A stretch of DNA of 63,157 nt. It comes from Micrococcales bacterium (GTDB lineage: Bacteria > Actinomycetota > Actinomycetes > Actinomycetales > Microbacteriaceae). Location: NCBI GenBank assembly GCA_947483795.1, contig CANKLZ010000002.1, forward strand, positions 1 to 63,157. Direction: 5' to 3'. Positions 47,206 to 57,340 of this stretch are shown here, piece by piece. Both the position numbers and the translations under genes were made by a program. The notes beneath the pieces are model-generated. The model worked only from the letters and a program-made list of their open reading frames with translations, did not search any database and was not told the DNA's origin. The first letter of the stretch is position 1; the number at the start of each line of letters is the position of its first letter.

Positions 47206-48233
47206 TCTTCATCTTCTGTTTTAGAACCAAACAAAACTTCAGCCCAACGACTCGTGCTTTGATTCTTTGCTGGAGTGTAAGGTTCTTCCTTAGTTTGCGT
47301 TATTTGTGAAACTGGATTCTCATGCTGTTCATCATGTTCAGTATCGAATGACTCTTCAGGTACTGGCTCTTGCGCAGAAAACTCTTCAATTGCTTGCTCA
47401 AGTTGTGGCTCTTGCTGAGTAAATTCTTGAAGCTTAACTTCTAGCTCGCTATCCGATTGATTTTCAACAACATGAAAAGTGGTTCGCGTTTCTGTCTCAA
47501 CAATTGAGATGATTTCGGTTCGTGTCGCTGACTCCACTTCCTCAATCTCAACGAGTTCAGGAACGATGGACAAACTTGAAGTTTGTGCTGGTTGTTCTTC
47601 GACTGCTGCGAAGGCAGGAAAAATCGTTGTTGGATGAACTGGTTGTTCAGCTTGAGCAGCTCTAGGAGCCTCGGCAGAAGTTAGTGGAACAGCGTTTGAT
47701 AATTGCAGCGCACTCTGGTTCTCCGGCACTAGCAGGAGGTTTTTAGGATCAAAGGTCCACGTGGCAACACCAGCAGTTCCCGAAAGCATGTAACTCACAG
47801 AGACCAACCACTCACCTTCAGCTGATTTTCTTGAGCTCCACTTTGTTTCGGTGGCTTTGTTGTTTTGTAGTCGGTCGTCAATTACGGTTCCAAATTCAAT
47901 CTGCGTAGGGTCGATGAATCGCTCGGTGGCTAGCGAGAGCCTTATGTTGCGAGCAAGTGTGACAATGTGGTTGAGTTCGGTGATTATCGGTGCAGCGTAT
48001 TTGGCGACGTGGTCTTCATCTGCGCCAGTTCGAGCAACGAGCTCTTCGATAGACACGCCCAAACGAATCTCGGTTTGGATGTCTCTCGGTGTCAGGTTCT
48101 TCGGTAGTGAAGTTGATCTTGACTTCATGGCTTTGAGTAGGTCATCTGAAATTTCCAGATAGTGTCTAGTGCCATCAGGAGCTTGCAGCTCCAGTTGGTT
48201 GTTAGTAACTCCAGTTATCCGTAAATCCGCCAT
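47202..48233 (-). CDS. sepH: Septation protein SepH (DUF3071)
   Basis: 343 residues. The conserved N-terminal DUF3071 region (about 1-165, with GVSIEELVARTGADEDHVAKYAAP, split by the helix-turn-helix) is followed by a long Glu/Gln/Pro-rich tail. In Streptomyces and mycobacteria SepH binds FtsZ and promotes ring assembly. ATG 48233 follows AGAAGGA and is preferred to the frame opening at 48287. The stop overlaps the convergent neighbour by four bases (CTAA). Confidence 0.88.
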   Translation of the reverse strand: MADLRITGVTNNQLELQAPDGTRHYLEISDDLLKAMKSRSTSLPKNLTPRDIQTEIRLGVSIEELVARTGADEDHVAKYAAPIITELNHIVTLARNIRLSLATERFIDPTQIEFGTVIDDRLQNNKATETKWSSRKSAEGEWLVSVSYMLSGTAGVATWTFDPKNLLLVPENQSALQLSNAVPLTSAEAPRAAQAEQPVHPTTIFPAFAAVEEQPAQTSSLSIVPELVEIEEVESATRTEIISIVETETRTTFHVVENQSDSELEVKLQEFTQQEPQLEQAIEEFSAQEPVPEESFDTEHDEQHENPVSQITQTKEEPYTPAKNQSTSRWAEVLFGSKTEDED

Positions 48234-48422
48234 TATGATTCCTTCTGCGGCTAGTTTCGCACTAAAACTCTGGGTTACTTGGTTCATTTTGGTTGTGCCG
48301 CGACACGCCCAAACTGAGAGATGACTGACAAAACACCATTCATCGGGGTTAATAGGGTTGCATTTATGCCGTTCGTGTTGGAGACTTCCAGCGCTTAGAC
48401 AAGATTATTGAAAGGAAAGTAA

Positions 48423-48707
48423 TTGGCTACCGATTACGATGCTCCACGCAAAAGCGACGACGATACCGAGTCCCTGGAAGCTATTAAAGAATCCGAGGGT
48501 ACATCAGCGTCTTCAGATGTTGATGCCGACGATCACTCCGACTCCTTTTCAATTCCTGAAGTCACTAACGAAGAGCAAGACGTTGTCGTCGTGCCTAAGC
48601 AAGAAGATGAGTTCACTTGCTCAGAATGCTTCATTGTTAAGCACCACAGCCAGAAAGCCAAGAAAGATGGCGAATATGGGCCTGTGTGTGTTGACTGTTC
48701 GCACTAA
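48423..48707 (+). CDS. DUF4193 zinc-ribbon protein
   Basis: 94 residues starting at TTG 48423 with AAAGGAAAG upstream and the family N-terminus ATDYDAPRK. A very acidic linker is followed by a C-terminal four-Cys ribbon (CSEC ... CVDC). DUF4193 is conserved across actinobacteria beside DUF3093 and dut. The stop overlaps the DUF3093 stop by four bases (CTAA). Function unknown. Confidence 0.87.
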   Translation: MATDYDAPRKSDDDTESLEAIKESEGTSASSDVDADDHSDSFSIPEVTNEEQDVVVVPKQEDEFTCSECFIVKHHSQKAKKDGEYGPVCVDCSH

Positions 48708-49156
48708 AGCTTATTGAGCAAGCCAGCTATCACTTCTGGATTTCTACTCGCGATTAACCAATAAGGCGTTGGGTCTCTTTTATCATTGATAGCGATCTTC
48801 ACCAGCTGTTTCACGCCAATTTGAAAAACAGTGTAAGCGCGTGAATCTAGGAGGGTTCCACGTTCCATAAACACTTCATCGCCCTCAATTGACTTTGCTG
48901 TTCCCAAGTATTTTGTTTCAATCTTTACTTTTCCAATAGTCAAGTGTTCAGCAGTTAATGTGATCAGTGGGGAGAAAAACCAGGTTGTGACAAGAACCAG
49001 TGAAAAGGATAGAGCTGAAAGTACTAAGCCAACCTCTTCTGAGAAGGGAAGTGCTATCACGAAGACAGCAACAGGGACAAATAGGGTTGCTGCGTAGAAG
49101 CCAAGGCTCGGAAGAGTTCGTTCTTGGTATAGCACTGGTGAGGAAAGATTTGTCAT
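48704..49156 (-). CDS. DUF3093 membrane protein
   Basis: 150 residues with two membrane helices (about 18-65) and a C-terminal beta-rich domain; matches DUF3093, the Rv2698 position beside dut. The ATG lies six bases after minus-strand TATTCT and is predicted leaderless. Function unknown. Confidence 0.86.
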   Translation of the reverse strand: MTNLSSPVLYQERTLPSLGFYAATLFVPVAVFVIALPFSEEVGLVLSALSFSLVLVTTWFFSPLITLTAEHLTIGKVKIETKYLGTAKSIEGDEVFMERGTLLDSRAYTVFQIGVKQLVKIAINDKRDPTPYWLIASRNPEVIAGLLNKL

Positions 49157-49173
49157 GGAATTAGAATACGCTC
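49157..49173. promoter_or_regulatory. Symmetric bidirectional promoter between DUF3093 gene and dut
   Basis: Only 17 bases separate the two ATGs. TAGAATA at 49162-49168 reads TAGAAT on the plus strand and TATTCT on the minus strand; each ends exactly six bases before its own ATG. Both genes would be leaderless, with overlapping -10 elements in opposite directions. Confidence 0.6.
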
Positions 49174-49608
49174 ATGACCAATTTTGAAGTTCTAATCAAA
49201 TGTGACCCAGAGCTAATGCCAACTTCAGCAAATCCAGGAGACGCAGGTTACGACCTTAGGTCAGCTGAGTCAGCGGTAGTTCCTGCAAGATCGAGAACTA
49301 CTGTGAACACAGGAGTCGCTATAGCTCTTCCTGCTGGTTTCGTCGCCCTTGTTCACCCTCGAAGTGGATTGGCGGCAAAGCACGGCATCACAGTGCTAAA
49401 TGCCCCTGGGACCGTAGATGCGGGTTACCGCGGTGAGATCTTGATTACATTGGTTAATCACTCCGACGAAGACTTTCAAATTGCCAAGGGTGACCGAGTG
49501 GCTCAGATCGTTTTCCAGAAGTTTGAATCAGCCACTTTCGTTCCCGTTACTGAACTGCCAGGTTCGCAGCGTGGCAACTCCGGTTTCGGTTCGACAGGAG
49601 TCAAGTAA
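49174..49608 (+). CDS. dut: dUTP diphosphatase
   Basis: 144-residue trimeric dUTPase that keeps uracil out of DNA and feeds dUMP to dTMP synthesis. Motifs: AGYDLRSAE, PRSGLAAKHG, GTVDAGYRGEI, GDRVAQIVF, and the C-terminal RGNSGFGSTG. First gene of dut-DUF3710-DUF3159; the stop overlaps the next start (TAATG). Confidence 0.97.
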   Translation: MTNFEVLIKCDPELMPTSANPGDAGYDLRSAESAVVPARSRTTVNTGVAIALPAGFVALVHPRSGLAAKHGITVLNAPGTVDAGYRGEILITLVNHSDEDFQIAKGDRVAQIVFQKFESATFVPVTELPGSQRGNSGFGSTGVK

Positions 49609-50180
49609 TGTCTGATCTCGCAACTTCAGTTACCAATCAACCAAACAAAGGGCCTTGGGACAATTCTGATCTCAATGCACCAAAAGATTTGGTGGATTTC
49701 GGTTCGATAGCGTTTGTGCCGAATCAGAGCGTCGGTGTCAGGGCTGAAGTTGAAGAAGGTACTCAGAGAATCGTTGCAATCTCGTTTGACTACCAGGAAA
49801 GTGTCTTGCAAGTTCAAGCTTTCGCCAGTGCCAAGGGCGATAAATTATGGCTTGAAGTAAGTAGTGACATTACCGAAAGTTTGACAAGTCAGGGAATTTT
49901 TGTGCAAACCATTTCTGGTCCACATGGGTTAGAGATTGAGACGGAGTTACCTATTGGGAACGGAAACACCCAAAAGGTAAGGCTTTTCGGATTTGATGGA
50001 GATCGTTGGCTATTGCGTGGAACTATTTCTGGAGCTGCAATCTCAGACTCTGACCAAAGAAATCAACTAGAGGATATTTTTAGAGGCATCGTTGTCTTCA
50101 GAGGTGAGACGCCGCTACCACCTAGGGAAGTTCTGCCACTGACTTTGCCAACCGGTTCAATTGTGACAAGAGCCAACTGA
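49608..50180 (+). CDS. DUF3710 protein
   Basis: 190-residue soluble protein of DUF3710, an actinobacterial family always next to dut. Recognisable stretches are GPWD near the N-terminus, LDFGSI-like VDFGSIAFVP, and GDRWLLRGTISG. Start and stop are both coupled by one-base overlaps with neighbours. Function unknown. Confidence 0.87.
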   Translation: MSDLATSVTNQPNKGPWDNSDLNAPKDLVDFGSIAFVPNQSVGVRAEVEEGTQRIVAISFDYQESVLQVQAFASAKGDKLWLEVSSDITESLTSQGIFVQTISGPHGLEIETELPIGNGNTQKVRLFGFDGDRWLLRGTISGAAISDSDQRNQLEDIFRGIVVFRGETPLPPREVLPLTLPTGSIVTRAN

Positions 50181-50869
50181 TGGTTGATAAGAAGAAACCA
50201 GAAATTGATTCGAAGAAGTATGGATTAAAAAAAACCGACGACGGCTACAAGGTTGATGCAAAGAGCCTTCTAGAAAGCATCGGTGGAGTTCAAGGCTTCA
50301 TTGAGGCAACAGTGCCGGGGCTAGTCTACGTTCTAACTTTCGCTATCTGGCAGGACCTGACTGTCTCGATAATCAGCGTCGCTTTAGCCATGGCCGCTCT
50401 TACTATCCGTCACTTTATGGTGAAAAGGCCAGCGTCAGCACTAATTGGGCCAATAGTGGGAATTGGACTTGCGATCTATCTGGCTCAAAGACCAGAAGGC
50501 AAACCTAGTGATTTTTATCTCCCTGGCTTTTGGACCAATGTCGCCTACGGTGGGGGCTTGTTGCTGAGCATCCTTGTGAGATTCCCGATTATTGGTGTTC
50601 TAGTTGGATTTATGACCAATCAGGGATTTACGTGGCGTAAAGATCGCCGTAAAGTGCGCTTTTTCAACCTTGTAACCATGCTATGGGTGGGAATGTTTGG
50701 GCTTCGACTACTGGTTCAGGTGCCCATGTACCTAGCAAACGACATCGTTTCTCTAGGTTTTGCAAGGATTGCCATGGGACAACCTCTTTTCCTTTTGATG
50801 ATTTGGATTTCTTGGCTTTTGCTTAGGAAAGTGGTTAGAGCCGAACAAGATGGTAATTTGGACAAGTAG
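50180..50869 (+). CDS. DUF3159 membrane protein
   Basis: 229 residues with a short charged N-terminus and about five or six membrane helices; conserved VQGFIEATVPGLVYVLTF and TMLWVGMFGLRLLVQVP. It matches DUF3159 (Rv2693c position). The OB-fold gene that often separates DUF3710 and DUF3159 is absent. ATG overlaps the previous TGA. Function unknown. Confidence 0.88.
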   Translation: MVDKKKPEIDSKKYGLKKTDDGYKVDAKSLLESIGGVQGFIEATVPGLVYVLTFAIWQDLTVSIISVALAMAALTIRHFMVKRPASALIGPIVGIGLAIYLAQRPEGKPSDFYLPGFWTNVAYGGGLLLSILVRFPIIGVLVGFMTNQGFTWRKDRRKVRFFNLVTMLWVGMFGLRLLVQVPMYLANDIVSLGFARIAMGQPLFLLMIWISWLLLRKVVRAEQDGNLDK

Positions 50870-50897
50870 TTATTGTAGGAATCGCTAGGAGTGGACT

Positions 50898-53576
50898 TTG
50901 TCCAAAGTTGATAGTTTCAAATCGAGTTCAGTTCTCAATGTGGGCAGCAAGTCCTATCGAATATTTAAACTCGATAGCGTGCTGGAAGGTCAGCTTCCCT
51001 ATAGCCTGAAAATCCTTCTTGAGAACCTTCTGCGCACAGAAGACGGCTCCAACATAACAGCTGATCACATCAAAGCCATTGCCAACTGGGATCCACAAGC
51101 CGAGCCAGACATTGAAATTCAATTCAGCCCTGCAAGAGTCATTATGCAGGACTTCACGGGTGTTCCGTGCATCGTCGATTTAGCAACAATGCGTGAAGCA
51201 GTTAGCGCACTGGGTGGAGATCCCAAGAAAGTGAATCCTCTTACTCCGGCAGAACTTGTCATTGACCACTCCGTAGTTATCGATGTCGCTGGTTCTCCTG
51301 ACGCTTTCGAGCGAAACGTGGCGTATGAGTATGAACGCAATGGAGAAAGATACCAGTTCCTTCGTTGGGGTCAAGGAGCATTTAACAACTTCAAGGTAGT
51401 CCCTCCTGGCACCGGTATCGTTCATCAGGTCAACATTGAGTATTTAGCTCGAACTGTTATGACTCGAGAACAAGATGGTGAAACACTTGCTTATCCTGAC
51501 TCTTGTGTAGGAACCGATTCACACACAACGATGGTTAATGGTTTGGGTGTTTTAGGTTGGGGAGTAGGTGGCATCGAAGCGGAGGCTGCAATGCTAGGCC
51601 AACCTGTATCGATGTTGATTCCTAAAGTTGTCGGCTTCAAACTTTCTGGTTCAATTCCTGTCGGTGCAACCGCCACCGATGTGGTTCTCACAATCACCGA
51701 AATGATGCGTAAGCACGGTGTGGTCGGAAAGTTCGTTGAGTTCTTCGGTGCCGGTGTATCGGCTGTTCCATTAGCCAACCGAGCAACTATTGGAAACATG
51801 AGCCCTGAGTTCGGTTCAACCGTAGCGATTTTCCCGATTGATGAAGTGACTATCGATTACTTACGCGCAACTGGCAGAAGCGCTGAGGAGATCGCACTGG
51901 TCGAGGCTTATAGCAAAGCTCAGGGTCTATGGCATGATGCAAGCAACGAGGCTGCCTATAGCGAATACATCGAATTAGATCTTTCTACAGTGGTGCCATC
52001 CATTGCTGGACCTAAGCGTCCACAAGACCGCATCGAGCTGGCAAAAGCAAAGGAGCACTTTGCAGCCGACATAAAGAACTACAGTTCAAGTGCTTCGCAT
52101 AAGACCGCCGTTTCAGGTACCGATTACGAAATCGATAACGGTTATGTAGCTATCGCCTCCATCACATCTTGTACGAATACATCTAACCCATCAGTGATGA
52201 TGGCAGCAGGTTTGCTGGCTCGAAAGGCTGTTGCCAAAGGCCTATCGAGTAAACCGTGGGTAAAGACTTCTCTCGCCCCTGGTTCTAAGGTAGTAACCGA
52301 ATACTTTGATAAGGCTGGGTTGTCTCAAGATTTAAATAGCCTAGGTTTTGATTTAGTTGGTTACGGTTGCACAACCTGTATTGGAAACTCTGGACCATTG
52401 GATGCTGAAATCTCTAACGCCGTAAATCAGAATGATTTGGCGGTAACAGCAGTTCTCTCCGGTAACCGAAACTTCGAGGGTCGCATCAACCCTGACGTCA
52501 AGATGAACTATCTAGCTTCACCACCTTTAGTTGTTGCCTACGCACTGGCTGGAACTATGGATTTCGATTTCGAAACTGAAGCTTTAGGTAAAGACTCAAC
52601 TGGCACTGATGTTTTCCTTAGAGACATTTGGCCAACACCTGATGAGGTCCAATCAACCATCGATGCAACTATCGACTCAGAAATGTTCAATCGTCAGTAC
52701 GCTGGCGTATTTGAAGGAGACGATCGTTGGAAGGCTATCCCTACACCAGTAGGAGACACTTTCAGTTGGGACACCAAGAGCACTTACGTCAGAAAGCCAC
52801 CATACTTTGACGGCATGAGCATGACACCAAAAGCTGTTGTTGACATTTCTGGTGCCAGAGTCCTCGCAAAGTTAGGTGACTCTGTTACCACAGATCACAT
52901 TAGCCCTGCGGGCTCTATCAAAGCAGACTCACCTGCAGGTAAGTACTTGGCTGAAAACAACGTTTCTCGAGTTGATTTCAACTCTTACGGGTCAAGACGA
53001 GGTAACCACGAGGTTATGATTCGTGGAACCTTTGCCAACATAAGACTTCGCAACCAACTACTCAATGATGTTGAAGGTGGCTATACCAGAGACTTCACCT
53101 TAGCTGATGGCCCACAGAGCTTCATCTATGACGCTTCGACCAACTATCAAAATGCTGGTACTGATTTGGTTATTCTCGCTGGTAAAGAATACGGCTCAGG
53201 TTCATCCAGGGACTGGGCGGCTAAGGGAACTGCTTTACTTGGAGTGAAAGCCGTTATCGCTGAAAGCTTTGAGCGTATTCACCGAAGTAATCTGATTGGC
53301 ATGGGTGTACTGCCTTTGCAATACCTGCCCGGCCAAACTGCTCAGGGCTTAGGTCTAGATGGAACTGAATCTTTCAGCATCACAGGTGTTACGAAACTCA
53401 ACGATGGTGTAACCCCAAAGACCCTTTCGATTGTTGGCGAGCCAACAGCACACTCTCCACAGGGCAAACAGGTTTTGAGCTTCGAAGTTGCGTTGCGTAT
53501 AGATACACCTGGTGAAGCTGATTACTACAGACATGGTGGAATTCTTCAGTACGTGCTCAGAAGTTTGGTTGGCTAA
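50898..53576 (+). CDS. acnA: Aconitate hydratase
   Basis: 892-residue TCA-cycle enzyme of the AcnA/IRP group. The 4Fe-4S ligands are in [13 protein letters not shown] and [12 protein letters not shown]; swivel-domain [16 protein letters not shown] is intact. The start is TTG at 50898 with AGGAG seven bases upstream. It is two bases from dxs, so the two iron-sulfur or TPP-linked genes share a transcript. Confidence 0.97.
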   Translation: MSKVDSFKSSSVLNVGSKSYRIFKLDSVLEGQLPYSLKILLENLLRTEDGSNITADHIKAIANWDPQAEPDIEIQFSPARVIMQDFTGVPCIVDLATMREAVSALGGDPKKVNPLTPAELVIDHSVVIDVAGSPDAFERNVAYEYERNGERYQFLRWGQGAFNNFKVVPPGTGIVHQVNIEYLARTVMTREQDGETLAYPDSCVGTDSHTTMVNGLGVLGWGVGGIEAEAAMLGQPVSMLIPKVVGFKLSGSIPVGATATDVVLTITEMMRKHGVVGKFVEFFGAGVSAVPLANRATIGNMSPEFGSTVAIFPIDEVTIDYLRATGRSAEEIALVEAYSKAQGLWHDASNEAAYSEYIELDLSTVVPSIAGPKRPQDRIELAKAKEHFAADIKNYSSSASHKTAVSGTDYEIDNGYVAIASITSCTNTSNPSVMMAAGLLARKAVAKGLSSKPWVKTSLAPGSKVVTEYFDKAGLSQDLNSLGFDLVGYGCTTCIGNSGPLDAEISNAVNQNDLAVTAVLSGNRNFEGRINPDVKMNYLASPPLVVAYALAGTMDFDFETEALGKDSTGTDVFLRDIWPTPDEVQSTIDATIDSEMFNRQYAGVFEGDDRWKAIPTPVGDTFSWDTKSTYVRKPPYFDGMSMTPKAVVDISGARVLAKLGDSVTTDHISPAGSIKADSPAGKYLAENNVSRVDFNSYGSRRGNHEVMIRGTFANIRLRNQLLNDVEGGYTRDFTLADGPQSFIYDASTNYQNAGTDLVILAGKEYGSGSSRDWAAKGTALLGVKAVIAESFERIHRSNLIGMGVLPLQYLPGQTAQGLGLDGTESFSITGVTKLNDGVTPKTLSIVGEPTAHSPQGKQVLSFEVALRIDTPGEADYYRHGGILQYVLRSLVG

Positions 53577-53578
53577 GC

Positions 53579-55510
53579 ATGTCTCTACTCGAATCAGTTA
53601 AGTCTCCAGATGACCTAAAGAGTCTTTCGTTGCCGCAGATGAATGAGTTGGCGCAAGATATCCGTGATTACCTAATCGAGACTATTGCTTCGACTGGTGG
53701 CCACCTTGGTCCAAACTTGGGGGTTGTTGAGCTCACTTTGGCGATTCACAGAGTATTCGATTCTCCTAAAGACAGTGTGATATTCGATACTGGGCATCAG
53801 TCTTATGTGCACAAACTCGTGACCGGCAGATCAGATCTTTCTAACATCAGAACTAAAGGAGGAGTTGCTGGATACCCGCAGCGCTCAGAGTCTGTTCACG
53901 ATGTCGTTGAATCATCACATGCCTCATCCTCACTTTCTTGGGCAGATGGCATAGCAAGGGCATATCGCATAACCGGTCAATCTGATCGTGCTGTAGTAGC
54001 TGTCATAGGCGATGGAGCTCTTACCGGTGGTATGGCTTGGGAAGCCTTGAACAACATCTCTGACGACAATGATCGCAATCTCGTGATTGTTGTGAATGAC
54101 AATGGTCGCTCCTATGCCCCAACTATCGGTGGGCTATCTAGATACCTGAATGACTTCAGGACTGACTCGCTTTATAAGCGCATGTATAGGGATACGAAGC
54201 GCTTCTTTTCATGGTTCGGACCTCTCGGACGTTTGGCCTATTCGACCCTTAGAGGAGCAGGCAAAGGTCTACTAGGCACTTATAGCCCTAAAGGTATGTT
54301 TCCTAACTTAGATCTCAAGTACATTGGTCCAATTGATGGTCACGATCAAGAAGCTATGGAGCAAGCTCTTCGTCAGGCTAAGCAATATGGTGCACCAGTT
54401 ATAGTCCATGCAATCACTCAAAAGGGTCGTGGTTTTCCTCTAGCCGAAGATGATGTCGATGACCAGTTCCACGCTGTCGGTCACATCGACCCTAAGACAG
54501 GTAAGTCTCTCGAGTCCACAACTGGTCAATCCTGGACGTCAGTTTTCTCAGAAGAGATTCTAAAGATTGCTCGTCAGAACGAACGAGTAGTTGGCATAAC
54601 TGGAGCTATGTTGATCCCAGTAGGTTTACACAAGTTCGCAGCTGAGTTCCCTGGCAGAGTCTTCGATGTTGGCATTGCAGAGCAGCACGCGGTTACCTCA
54701 AGTGCGGGCTTAGCATTTGGTGGATTGCACCCGGTTGTGGCTATCTATGCAACATTCGCTAATCGGGCCTTTGATCAAATACTCATGGATGTCGCACTGC
54801 ACAATGCTGGTGTAACTTTCGTTTTAGATCGTGCAGGTGTGACGGGACCAGATGGTGCATCACATCATGGAATGTGGGATCTTGCTCTATTGCAGATTGT
54901 TCCTGGTATCGAGATAGCAGCACCAAGAGATGCGATTCGTTTACGTGAAGAACTCGCCGAAGCTATCGCTATAGAAGAGTCGCCTACAGTAATCAGGTTC
55001 CCTAAAGGTGTTGCTCCCCTAGAGATAAAAGAACTGCGCAGACTTCACGACGGTGTTGATGTTCTAGTTGAATCGCCTGCTAAAGATGTCCTAATGGTTG
55101 CAGTTGGTGCGATGGCGCAGGTAGCCATCAAAGTAGCGGAGCTACTTGCAGCTCACGGTATTGGAGCAACTGTGATTGATCCACGTTGGGTAGTTCCAGT
55201 CAGACGAAGTGTTCTCGATCTAGCCAAAGACCACAGACTTGTCGTTACTTTAGAAGACGGTGTTCGTGTTGGTGGAATTGGCACAAGAATTCGCCAAGAT
55301 CTTAGGGCTGCTCAGATTGATACAGCATTGAATGAACTCGGTTTGCCGGATGAATTCCTCGAGCATGCTTCTCGAAATGAAATCCTCGATCGAGTTGGTC
55401 TAAAAGCTCAGGACATTGCTCAAGAAATAGTGGCTCAGGTATTAGGTTCAAGAGTTCCGCACGCAAAGCAGCTTGACGAACCTTCGAAAAAATCAGATCA
55501 AACTATCTGA
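53579..55510 (+). CDS. dxs: 1-deoxy-D-xylulose-5-phosphate synthase
   Basis: 643-residue thiamine diphosphate enzyme that starts the MEP isoprenoid route from pyruvate and glyceraldehyde 3-phosphate. Motifs: DTGHQSYVHKL, GDGALTGGMAWEALNN (TPP), and GIAEQHAVTSSAGLA (catalytic Glu). Its 3' end overlaps the convergent rnd by 18 bases. Confidence 0.97.
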   Translation: MSLLESVKSPDDLKSLSLPQMNELAQDIRDYLIETIASTGGHLGPNLGVVELTLAIHRVFDSPKDSVIFDTGHQSYVHKLVTGRSDLSNIRTKGGVAGYPQRSESVHDVVESSHASSSLSWADGIARAYRITGQSDRAVVAVIGDGALTGGMAWEALNNISDDNDRNLVIVVNDNGRSYAPTIGGLSRYLNDFRTDSLYKRMYRDTKRFFSWFGPLGRLAYSTLRGAGKGLLGTYSPKGMFPNLDLKYIGPIDGHDQEAMEQALRQAKQYGAPVIVHAITQKGRGFPLAEDDVDDQFHAVGHIDPKTGKSLESTTGQSWTSVFSEEILKIARQNERVVGITGAMLIPVGLHKFAAEFPGRVFDVGIAEQHAVTSSAGLAFGGLHPVVAIYATFANRAFDQILMDVALHNAGVTFVLDRAGVTGPDGASHHGMWDLALLQIVPGIEIAAPRDAIRLREELAEAIAIEESPTVIRFPKGVAPLEIKELRRLHDGVDVLVESPAKDVLMVAVGAMAQVAIKVAELLAAHGIGATVIDPRWVVPVRRSVLDLAKDHRLVVTLEDGVRVGGIGTRIRQDLRAAQIDTALNELGLPDEFLEHASRNEILDRVGLKAQDIAQEIVAQVLGSRVPHAKQLDEPSKKSDQTI

Positions 55511-56755
55511 GTCAACGGTTTTCGTTGGAACCTCTTCTGCTGCAAGTGACTCGACAATGCCCTCAGCAACTAAATCAACTTGCCATTGGCGAACGTAGTT
55601 TTTCAAGAGTGTCTCGCTCACCGCTTCAATAGTTAGTTGTTCTGGAGGTTCAAAACAAATTGCCCGAAGAGCATCTGGGTTGAGAATATTCTCTTGAGGA
55701 ATGTCTCGCTCCGTGGATATTTTTGCTAAAAGTTCTTTAGCAGCTGATAGTCGGGCATGCGCTTCAGGAAATTTTTGAGGCCAATTTCTGTGGTTAGGAA
55801 TGCCTGTTGCTTTGAGTCTAAGTTCAACCAAGTTTTTTGTGTTGCTTCCATCCTCGATGGCCTTCCACCAAGTGTCTATAAACGTTCTACTTGCTCTTCC
55901 TGCAAAACTTTTTAGGCTAGCCAATTCTGATCTGGACCTTGGATGTTCCTTAACAGCCGCGACTATTGAAGTATCCGGAATCAATCTGCTAGGAGCAACA
56001 TCCTTCTCGACAGCCAATTCCTCACGAGCTGTCCACAAATACTTGGCGATAGTCAAATCTCGTTGGTCTTTCACTTCATGCAGACCGGACATAGTTCGCC
56101 AGCGATCTACTTTTGGAATCTTAGGGGCTGGATGCAAAAGGTAATCGAATTCTGCTTCCGCGATACTTAACTTATTCTTTTCAACTAAATCGCGTTCAAC
56201 GGCATCCCAAAGATCGAATAGAACATCCACATCCAGAGCCGCATAGTTAAGCCAGTTGCTAGGTAATGGTCTCTCGCTCCAGTCCACAGCCGAATGTTCC
56301 TTAGCTAGCCTGATGTGTAGGTAATGCTCGGTAAGTGTTCCTAGAGCAACTCTTGGAAGCCCTAGTAGTCTCGCTGCAAGTTCAGTGTCCAAAATCTTGA
56401 ACGGTCTGATGTCTAGTTCAGTAAGACAAGGAAGGTCCTGTGAGGCTGCATGGATGATCCAAGTAGCTGAGCCGACTCCAGTTATGAACTCATTCCAGAC
56501 AGCTCTCGAGTACTCTGCCACAGGGTCAATAAGGAAAATACGTGTATCTCTAATTGCAACCTGAAGCAAATATGCTCTTTGTCCGTATCTGAAACCACTT
56601 GCCCGTTCAGCGTCCAGTGCAATCGGAAAGTTTGTTAGCTTGAGTTCAGCAATAAATTCTTGCATTGTGCTATCGGATTCAACCAGTTGCGTCGATAGTC
56701 TTGGCGATTGTAAGAGTTCACTCAGGGGTTCAGGTGAATCTGCTTCTTCGGTCAT
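55493..56755 (-). CDS. rnd: Ribonuclease D
   Basis: 420-residue DEDDy 3' exonuclease with HRDC domains. Asp48 and Glu50 in IALDAERASGFRYG, Asp in IHAASQDLPCL, and the NYAALDVDVL motif (Tyr and Asp). Two HRDC-like helical domains follow from about 210. ATG 56755 overlaps the DUF3000 stop as ATGA and replaces the frame opening at 56830. Likely role in stable RNA 3' maturation. Confidence 0.93.
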   Translation of the reverse strand: MTEEADSPEPLSELLQSPRLSTQLVESDSTMQEFIAELKLTNFPIALDAERASGFRYGQRAYLLQVAIRDTRIFLIDPVAEYSRAVWNEFITGVGSATWIIHAASQDLPCLTELDIRPFKILDTELAARLLGLPRVALGTLTEHYLHIRLAKEHSAVDWSERPLPSNWLNYAALDVDVLFDLWDAVERDLVEKNKLSIAEAEFDYLLHPAPKIPKVDRWRTMSGLHEVKDQRDLTIAKYLWTAREELAVEKDVAPSRLIPDTSIVAAVKEHPRSRSELASLKSFAGRASRTFIDTWWKAIEDGSNTKNLVELRLKATGIPNHRNWPQKFPEAHARLSAAKELLAKISTERDIPQENILNPDALRAICFEPPEQLTIEAVSETLLKNYVRQWQVDLVAEGIVESLAAEEVPTKTVDSDSLI

Positions 56756-57333
56756 TTGTTTACGGTTAGGCGAGTGACGCCTTCTCCATCCATCCCGTAA
56801 CCCGCCATTGCTGCAATCAGATCTTGCCAAGCTGCCAGATGCGGGCCTAACTCATCACGTTGGGGTGACCATGAGGCTCGCATCTCAACTTCACTAGCAT
56901 TTGGGTCATTGGCCAACGTGCCCATACCTGTTGAAGTCATCTTCGTAACTGTTCCAGCTTCATGACTGTATTGGGCTCCATGTATGCGCAGTGCTTGAAT
57001 TAATCTTGCCCACCAAAAGTGTGCAACATCTTCTTCCATACCTAGATCGTTCTCAAGCGGTGATTTACCGTAGGCGATAACCCTCATGTTAGAACCCCAG
57101 GTCTCGAATTGAGCGGGGTCATATAGGAAGACAATACGTCCAACTCCACGATTCATTGGAGTGTCTGCAGGATTAGGAGCGTGAGCCGCAAACGCTAAGG
57201 CCCAAGGAGCTATCTGAGCAGGGGAGGGAATCTGTGCTGTTTCAATCTCTTCTCTCAAATAGGGTTCGGCGAGCGAAAGGGCAGCAGCAGCGAACTGGGC
57301 TGGCGCTTCGGGGTCGAGTTTGTAGAAGGACAT
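56752..57333 (-). CDS. DUF3000 protein
   Basis: 193-residue soluble protein of DUF3000, the Rv2680 position beside rnd and dxs. Conserved: RGVGRIVFLYDP, FWWARLIQAL and TGMGTL. The ATG follows TAGCCT by seven bases and has no ribosome site. Function unknown. Confidence 0.87.
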   Translation of the reverse strand: MSFYKLDPEAPAQFAAAALSLAEPYLREEIETAQIPSPAQIAPWALAFAAHAPNPADTPMNRGVGRIVFLYDPAQFETWGSNMRVIAYGKSPLENDLGMEEDVAHFWWARLIQALRIHGAQYSHEAGTVTKMTSTGMGTLANDPNASEVEMRASWSPQRDELGPHLAAWQDLIAAMAGYGMDGEGVTRLTVNK

Positions 57334-57340
57334 CTGTTCT

